A stretch of DNA of 64,000 nt from CAZPQK01 sp964588695. Lineage in GTDB: Bacteria > Krumholzibacteriota > Krumholzibacteriia > WVZY01 > JAKEHA01. The first letter of the stretch is position 1. The number at the start of each line of letters is the position of its first letter. A program made the translations under genes and the position numbers. The notes under the pieces were generated by a model that ran no database searches, was not told the origin of the DNA, and saw nothing but the letters and a program-made list of their open reading frames with translations. Positions 59,063 through 64,000 of the stretch are shown here, one piece after another. The stretch spans positions 62,001 through 126,000 of the forward strand of contig CAZPQK010000002.1 of assembly GCA_964588695.1 (NCBI GenBank), written 5' to 3'.

Positions 59063-59220
59063 TTTGGTCCTTCCCGATCGTCATAAGCCAGATTAGCGGG
59101 CCAATCTAAACATACCCACGCGGAGTCTGACCAACATTAATAAGAACGCCACGGGTAGGGCGGAACGCAGGGGGCTTGGGCTGTGATACGCCACTCGCAG
59201 AATTAGGTTCCCGGCCGCCG

Positions 59221-59249
59221 TTGCCCTAAATGCCCTTGTTTATTATACT
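59221..59249 (+). promoter_or_regulatory. promoter of the DUF4384 gene
   Basis: TTGCCC, 17-bp spacer, TATACT, 51 bases before the ATG. Confidence 0.55.
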
Positions 59250-59300
59250 TTTCTAGACGACGAGTCCCCTGCACACGGACCCCCACAGGGAGGACGAGGA

Positions 59301-61001
59301 ATGAAACGGATGCTAATGGCGGCGGTAATGATCGTACTGCTTGCGACTGCTGCCAGCGCTGATGCGGTAACTTATTACAAGGATGGAAGTTACCGCAACG
59401 GAGGCGTTACCCTACGCATGGATGCCCCCATGGGTACGGTATTCAATCCGGGCGAAGAAGTGCGGTTCTCGTATCAGTCGCTCCACGACAGCTACGTGAT
59501 CCTCTTTAATATCGACACCGAAGGCTATGTCCACATCGTGTCGCCAGTGCCAGGGGCGGATATCCCCCGGGCGCGCGCGGGCCGCAGCTACGGCGCGACC
59601 GGCAATGGCGAACGTCTACTGGTGGACGGCGAGACGGGCGTTGAGTTCATGTTCGCGCTCACGGTGCCCGAACGCAGCGCGATTGACAGCGACGAACTGC
59701 GTTATCTGACCGACCAAAGCTCCGGGCCTGCCGACGAACGTTACCGGATTGACGGCGATCCGTTTCTGGCGGCGAACATCATCGCCGGTGAACTGGTGCG
59801 CGGAATCTCGCGTCGCCCCGGAGTGTTCATCGACTACACGTACTTTTATGTAAACGAACGCGTGTCGTATCCGTGCTACCTGTTCGGCAACTGCGATGCC
59901 GAAGACGAGATCGTCGATGTCCAGGTGGTCGCGGACTTTCAGCGCGGCAGCACCCACACTTATCCACTGCGTCGGGCCTATAACGTGCACGCCGGCTCGA
60001 CTGAGTTTGGCGACGACGCCGAGTACGCGTTGGAGCCGGAGACCTTTAAAGAGTCGCGGGTTGACGTCAACTTCTACCCGTTTAGCTCGGAGGTTTATTC
60101 CGACTACAACGACTGGGACGACGACGTTGACGTGAACATTTACGTACACGGCGGCCGGTACTCTCCGTACTACTACAGCAGTTGGTACTACGATCCATGG
60201 TATTGCGGGTGGGACTACTACCCGTCGAGCAGCTGGTGGGTTGGTATCGGCTGGGGGTATAGCGACTGGCGCTGGAATCGCGGCTACTGGTACTGCAAAC
60301 CGTATCGCTATCGCCCGTACTACCACAGCTATGGGTGGAACTATTGGCGCGACTGCTACTACGACTACAACTACGCTGGCTACTACGGTTCCGGCAAGCG
60401 TGTAGCGACGTACAAAGACAGCTACAAGCACAAAGGCGAAGCCACTTACAGCAAAGGGCTCGCGTATCGTCACGCAAAGCAGTCGTTTAAAACCAAGAAC
60501 AGCAAACTCGTCGCTGCCGGCGGCGCAAAGACGAAGGCTCGATCGTCGACCTACGCCAAGGCTGGCGTTAAGTCGAACGGGTTTAAGAGTTCAAGTGTTA
60601 AGGGCAAGACCCGCATCGGTACGACTAAGATCCGCAACAACGGCAAAAGCAAAAGCTATAAGGTCTACCCCAGTAAAGGAAAGACGCGCAGCGTGAACAA
60701 GCCCGTGTACTCGAAGCCGGTCCGCGGCAACAGTGGCAAGGGTTCCAAAGGTAAACTTGAGCGGCCAAGTTCGCGCAAGAAGACAGGCTCGGCGGTGAAA
60801 GGCAAGTCGTCGAGCGGCAAAAAGCGCGGTACTGCGGCTAAGAAACCGACGACCAAAAAGAAGTCGAGCGTAAAAAAGAACTCGTCGAGTTCACGCAGGA
60901 GTGCGGCGAAAGCACCCGCACGATCGTCGAGTCGTAGTTCCAAGGCAAGCTCGCGTGGGTCGTCATCCAAGTCTTCCCGATCGAAGGGCAAGCGCAAGTA
61001 A
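59301..61001 (+). CDS. secreted DUF4384 protein with Tyr/Trp-rich middle and Lys/Ser-rich tail
   Basis: 566 residues in three parts. After a signal peptide (MKRMLMAAVMIVLLATAASA) comes a DUF4384 domain (about 22-145; YVILFNIDTEGYVHIVSPVP). The middle (about 280-375) is extraordinarily rich in Tyr, Trp, Gly and Ser (for example YYYSSWYYDPWYCGWDYYP). The last 190 residues are a low-complexity Lys/Ser/Arg/Gly tail (SSSRRSAAKAPARSSSRSSK). DUF4384 occurs in extracytoplasmic proteins of unclear role; the tail looks able to bind anionic polymers or nucleic acid. A strong ribosome-binding site (GGGAGGACGAGGA) precedes the start. Confidence 0.85.
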   Translation: MKRMLMAAVMIVLLATAASADAVTYYKDGSYRNGGVTLRMDAPMGTVFNPGEEVRFSYQSLHDSYVILFNIDTEGYVHIVSPVPGADIPRARAGRSYGATGNGERLLVDGETGVEFMFALTVPERSAIDSDELRYLTDQSSGPADERYRIDGDPFLAANIIAGELVRGISRRPGVFIDYTYFYVNERVSYPCYLFGNCDAEDEIVDVQVVADFQRGSTHTYPLRRAYNVHAGSTEFGDDAEYALEPETFKESRVDVNFYPFSSEVYSDYNDWDDDVDVNIYVHGGRYSPYYYSSWYYDPWYCGWDYYPSSSWWVGIGWGYSDWRWNRGYWYCKPYRYRPYYHSYGWNYWRDCYYDYNYAGYYGSGKRVATYKDSYKHKGEATYSKGLAYRHAKQSFKTKNSKLVAAGGAKTKARSSTYAKAGVKSNGFKSSSVKGKTRIGTTKIRNNGKSKSYKVYPSKGKTRSVNKPVYSKPVRGNSGKGSKGKLERPSSRKKTGSAVKGKSSSGKKRGTAAKKPTTKKKSSVKKNSSSSRRSAAKAPARSSSRSSKASSRGSSSKSSRSKGKRK

Positions 61002-61119
61002 GCCACTCGTTCTCGTGGCCCGGCGAACGCTCGCCGTTAGCGACAAGAGGTTGTTTGAACGCAACACGTCCTAAGCCGTAGGCGTCTTCGACGCAAATCG
61101 TCGCCCCATCCGACGCATG

Positions 61120-61152
61120 AAAAAAGCCCCGAGTCAAAACGACTCGGGGCTT
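61120..61152 (-). terminator. intrinsic terminator between the DUF4384 gene and the defence module
   Basis: AAGCCCCGAGTCG / GACTCGGGGCTT stem with a TTTT loop, followed by TTTTTT on the minus strand. Probably ends the methylase-ATPase transcript and may also act for the plus-strand gene. Confidence 0.85.
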
Positions 61153-61209
61153 CAATCTTTTGCGGTCGAAAGCACAAGACGCAGCACCCACGCCGTGATT
61201 CTGCTAACA

Positions 61210-62847
61210 TCAACTCTGCTCGTTAACGCTAACCTGGTCAAGTCGAGTGACCAAATACGACACTAGGCTTAGAACGTTCAAACAATCCAACTCCGAGAAT
61301 ATCCCTGGAACGGCAGTGTCTATAGGTGCATGGGAGATCGGGTTGCGAAAACCGGTAACGACCCCACGAGAAAGATGACCTTGTCCTTCCTGGATGTCCT
61401 TCTCGGACTCGGACCCTAGGCTGTTCAACTGCAGATGCGGTAAATCCGCAAAAGGCTTGCGACCAAATACGCCACCAACAAGCGCCATTCCGTCCTCAGT
61501 TTTTCCTGTCAGTTTCCGGATTAGTTCGCAGTAGATCTGCACCGCCTGGCTTGCCGCATCGCCATATTGTTTGTTCATGTAGTATGTCTTTACTCTGTCT
61601 CGTACTTGTTCGTGGAGGTGCCGCCAGTGCAAAAGCGGGTACTCTGGAACCAGATCGTGGAGTGCTTCAATAACTGGAGTGAACTTCTCGATCGCTTCTT
61701 CACCACGCAGCGTTTCAATGATTTTATTCGTACTTGTTCTCACGCCATCTGGAAGGGTTTCCATCCATGCCTCTGTGTCAATACCCGTTGCTTCTTCTAG
61801 ATCTTTCACCTTCTTTTCCTTCTTCTTGGCTCGCCAGTCAACGCTAACTTTCTTAACAATCTCGGTTAGGAATGTACGCAGATCGGCCATTTCATCATGT
61901 TCCCAGTCAAGCGACTGGCGATTCGTGGCGATAACGTCATCATCTAGCTCGTCAACGAAATCGACACTTATCCAACCCGTGAGATACTGATAGAAATGAC
62001 TCGAAGTGCTCGCAGAGAAAAATTCAGCGGCATTCACTAACTTCTGTCGGGAGAACAAGGCGATGCCCCGCAACCCCGAAGATGGCGCTATCGGTGTCTT
62101 CGCCGTCATAAGTTCTCCAGAAAGCTTGCCCGCATATGGAGACGAACCGGGGACAAGTGTGTTATCTGCAAGGTCCCAGCTGAACTCTATACTCAACGTC
62201 TTGTAGCGACGATCGTTGTCAACCCTTATGGCAGCACCTCCATCTGCTGGCACCACTTCGAGGTTAAACGTTTTGTCTACCACGAACAAGCGAGAGAGGC
62301 TGTCCGCCAATGCCTCAGCGTCGAACGGCGATCTTCTTTTAAGGCGAGTTAAATCCACGATCGTTCCATTCGACTCGTCGGTTGCTACGTCGACCTCTGT
62401 GGCGACAGGTCGATAGTCTCCTTGCGCGTTGTTCAGGTCTTCCCAATCAAGCACAAAGGTGTTTCGCCGACCATCGCGACAGGTCGTAATGGTGATCGTT
62501 TGTGCCAAACCGAATAGAGCTAGCTTACCAAGTCCCTTTTTGCCAATTCGCTTTCTCCCATGTTTAGGCGAGGGCTCGTCACCGTCCGAAAATCGCCTAT
62601 TCCTTCCGATCACGAGAAATTTTTCATTGATGTCTTCAAGCGTGAGACCGTCACCATCGTCACTTACAGTAATACCACTCGGCATCCCGTCTTTCTCGGA
62701 TAGCTCCACTGAAACGATCGATGCGTCGGCGTCATATGCGTTCGCGACAATCTCTGCGACAGCTGGCGGCAAGGTTGAGTACATACGAACGCCTAGGTGC
62801 TTGATCGTCCTAGGATCAAACTGCATTACAAATGGGGAATCACCCAT
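61210..62847 (-). CDS. GHKL ATPase with C-terminal Ymh-like domain (methyltransferase-linked defence protein)
   Basis: 545 residues. The N-terminal GHKL (Hsp90/MutL/MORC-like) ATPase has the N box AEIVANAYDADA (Glu32, Asn36), the G1 box SDDGDGLTLEDI and the G2 box GKKGLGKLALFGLA (about 103-116), so it should bind ATP. A transducer-like middle region follows. The C-terminal 130 residues (about 415-540) fit the Hypoth_Ymh/TIGR02391 pattern: 'YGDAASQAVQIYCELIRKLTG', 'GMALVGGVFG' and GFRNPISH. MORC-like ATPases are known beside DNA methylases in restriction-type systems, and Ymh-like domains in abortive-infection proteins. Overlaps the methylase by eight bases. Base use looks more AT-rich than the surrounding genes. 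Confidence 0.85.
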   Translation of the reverse strand: MGDSPFVMQFDPRTIKHLGVRMYSTLPPAVAEIVANAYDADASIVSVELSEKDGMPSGITVSDDGDGLTLEDINEKFLVIGRNRRFSDGDEPSPKHGRKRIGKKGLGKLALFGLAQTITITTCRDGRRNTFVLDWEDLNNAQGDYRPVATEVDVATDESNGTIVDLTRLKRRSPFDAEALADSLSRLFVVDKTFNLEVVPADGGAAIRVDNDRRYKTLSIEFSWDLADNTLVPGSSPYAGKLSGELMTAKTPIAPSSGLRGIALFSRQKLVNAAEFFSASTSSHFYQYLTGWISVDFVDELDDDVIATNRQSLDWEHDEMADLRTFLTEIVKKVSVDWRAKKKEKKVKDLEEATGIDTEAWMETLPDGVRTSTNKIIETLRGEEAIEKFTPVIEALHDLVPEYPLLHWRHLHEQVRDRVKTYYMNKQYGDAASQAVQIYCELIRKLTGKTEDGMALVGGVFGRKPFADLPHLQLNSLGSESEKDIQEGQGHLSRGVVTGFRNPISHAPIDTAVPGIFSELDCLNVLSLVSYLVTRLDQVSVNEQS

Positions 62848-63910
62848 TACGCACGTCCTTCAATATTGCTCGAGCGTGCGAGCGTATGAACACTGGCGGT
62901 AAAGCGTTGCCGATCATCTGCGATAGCTTGACTTTCCCTAGCTCGACGGGGAATTGGTACGACATCGGAAAGGATTGCAAAAGTGCCGCCTCGCGCACGG
63001 TTAGGGCTCTGTCGTCCTCGGGGTGCAAGAAACGCCCCTTAGAAGGATTGAAGCAGCCTGTCGTTATCGTCGGGGATGGTTCGTCCCATGCCACCCTTCC
63101 GTAGACATCCTTGTAACCATCTGATGCCCGATGGCAATCTAGGACTAGATGTGCGGGCAAAGAGGACCGGTCACCGCCATCTTTTGGAATGGATGCGATT
63201 CTTTGCGAAACTAGGACTGATCGCTTCTCGGGTATGTCGTGAAGTGGATCGCCGCTAGTCCCAGCCGTTGCCAGCGATCCGATTGCCTGCCTAACCGTAC
63301 GTACACGAGAGACTCGCTTCGCAAGCAGTGGTGTCCCTATTCGGCTAGCCACGATAACAGTTCGCCGTCGACGTTGGGGAACGCCGTAGTCCGCTACGTT
63401 TAGGACACCTGCGAATACTTCATACCCTGCATTTCTCAACGACCGAACAAATCGGTGACAACGCTTATCCTTGATCAACCGAGGGACGTTCTCGAGCATG
63501 ACGTATTTTGGTAGAAGTGCTAGGGCCAACCGTTCGAACTCATAGATAAGGTCATTGCGCTTGTCGCGCACCAAGCGCCCACCGTTTTTGGTCCTGAGGG
63601 CAGAAAAACCCTGACAAGGGGGACACCCGCCGAGGAGATCCACCCCCCCCTTTCTCACCTTCAGCGTCCGCCGGATCGACTGAGCGGACACGCTGCGGAT
63701 GTCTTCTTGCCACAATCGCACATCCGGATGATTCAGTCGGTAGACTGCGGCGGCAGAATCGTCTAGTTCAATCGCTCCCACGACATTAAATCCGGCCTGC
63801 TTCAGTCCCTCAGTCATCCCGCCGCAACCGGAGAAACAATCAATCGCCGTGGGTGGTTGCGCCGATTCGGCTTTGCCAGCACTGATGGCGGAAATTCCCC
63901 GTCGGGTCAT
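62840..63910 (-). CDS. DNA (cytosine-5) methyltransferase
   Basis: 356 residues from the ATG at 63910 (GGGAGGAG upstream). All key C5-methylase motifs are seen: I, TAIDCFSGCGGMTEGLKQAG; IV with the catalytic Cys99 in GGCPPCQGFSA; VI, ENVPRLIKDK; VIII, QRRRRTVIVAS; IX, ALTVREAALLQSFP; X, MIGNALPP. The target-recognition region between VIII and IX (about 190-270) is short. A run of eight G lies in the coding strand ten codons before the catalytic Cys. No restriction endonuclease is visible, but the upstream gene is cut off by the window. Confidence 0.94.
   Translation of the reverse strand: MTRRGISAISAGKAESAQPPTAIDCFSGCGGMTEGLKQAGFNVVGAIELDDSAAAVYRLNHPDVRLWQEDIRSVSAQSIRRTLKVRKGGVDLLGGCPPCQGFSALRTKNGGRLVRDKRNDLIYEFERLALALLPKYVMLENVPRLIKDKRCHRFVRSLRNAGYEVFAGVLNVADYGVPQRRRRTVIVASRIGTPLLAKRVSRVRTVRQAIGSLATAGTSGDPLHDIPEKRSVLVSQRIASIPKDGGDRSSLPAHLVLDCHRASDGYKDVYGRVAWDEPSPTITTGCFNPSKGRFLHPEDDRALTVREAALLQSFPMSYQFPVELGKVKLSQMIGNALPPVFIRSHARAILKDVRNG
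63643..63650 (-). repeat. G8 homopolymer inside the methyltransferase gene
   Basis: Eight consecutive G on the coding strand (AAG GGG GGG GTG, encoding K-G-G-V) just before motif IV. A one-base slip would truncate the enzyme before its catalytic Cys. Confidence 0.9.
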
Positions 63911-63942
63911 TCTTTGGCTCCTCCCAAACTTGTGCGCTGCTT

Positions 63943-63999
63943 TCACCTGATGTTCAATTCTTCGATGTCAACCGCGCGTGGTTCGTTGTCCTGAACAGT
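63943..63999 (-). CDS. possible C-terminal end of an upstream gene (5' end outside window)
   Basis: An open frame enters from the right edge and reads TVQDNEPRAVDIEELNIR then TGA, 33 bases before the methylase ATG. The acidic, ordered-looking sequence fits a protein C-terminus and the spacing fits an operon. Only 18 codons are visible, so it may be chance. Confidence 0.3.
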   Translation of the reverse strand, partial: TVQDNEPRAVDIEELNIR

Positions 64000-64000
64000 G

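Overview
This 64 kb window is chromosomal DNA from a Gram-negative, two-membrane bacterium. Evidence for the outer membrane is a complete tolQ-tolR-tolA/tonB-tolB-pal-ybgF locus, lipoproteins, and an RND efflux adaptor with its permease. Base composition looks high-50s % GC by eye. The secreted proteins point to the FCB superphylum or its uncultured relatives (Latescibacterota, Eisenbacteria, Krumholzibacteriota, Zixibacteria or similar): FG-GAP/UnbV proteins whose C-terminal domains start with the 'QQNYPNPFNP' signature, LamG and lamin-tail proteins, and large Ser/Thr kinases with TolB-like and TPR regions. Most genes have good Shine-Dalgarno sites. The phylum is an inference; no rRNA gene was seen.

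Layout. 1-13 kb: carA (cut by the window edge) behind a PyrR-type attenuator; yjbQ; a YugP-like metalloprotease; a lamin-tail secreted protein; fabV; a fused aldolase/dehydrogenase; yajQ; a LamG protein; an ALDH7-type dehydrogenase; dodecin; deoC; and a two-gene MbnP/MbnH-like copper-protein/di-heme pair. 13-27 kb: a Ser/Thr kinase convergent with three tandem paralogs of an unrecognised family; a beta-propeller lipoprotein; an RND pair; a second kinase followed by a methyltransferase gene. 27-36.5 kb: a DUF3524 (queuosine-tRNA mannosyltransferase-like) glycosyltransferase; a CBS protein; an iodotyrosine-deiodinase-like nitroreductase; a compact run rieske-ychF-rlmI-DUF3052; a propeller-amidohydrolase. 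36.6-52 kb: two FG-GAP/UnbV secreted proteins flanking a long co-directional run pgm - M49-like peptidase - EamA - PLP decarboxylase - membrane protein - ICMT-like - pyk, with hsp20, acpS and a dipeptide epimerase. 52-59 kb: two CNNM/CorC-type proteins and the Tol-Pal locus. 59-61 kb: a DUF4384 protein with a Tyr/Trp-rich middle and a Lys/Ser-rich tail. 61.2-64 kb: a likely acquired defence module, a cytosine-5 DNA methyltransferase overlapping a GHKL ATPase with a Ymh-like C-terminal domain.

Most noteworthy: the methyltransferase/GHKL-Ymh module, with a G8 tract just before the methylase catalytic Cys; the MbnP/MbnH-like pair with two adjoining 12-bp palindromes in its leader; the three-paralog family with a hairpin-sequestered ribosome-binding site; a Pho-box-like triple 11-bp repeat overlapping the -35 of one FG-GAP gene; and several promoters whose -10 lies 6-7 nt from the ATG, suggesting leaderless mRNAs. 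I saw no tRNA, rRNA, CRISPR array, insertion sequence or integrase, but all calls are by reading only. The longest stretch without a gene is 13070-13379, described below.
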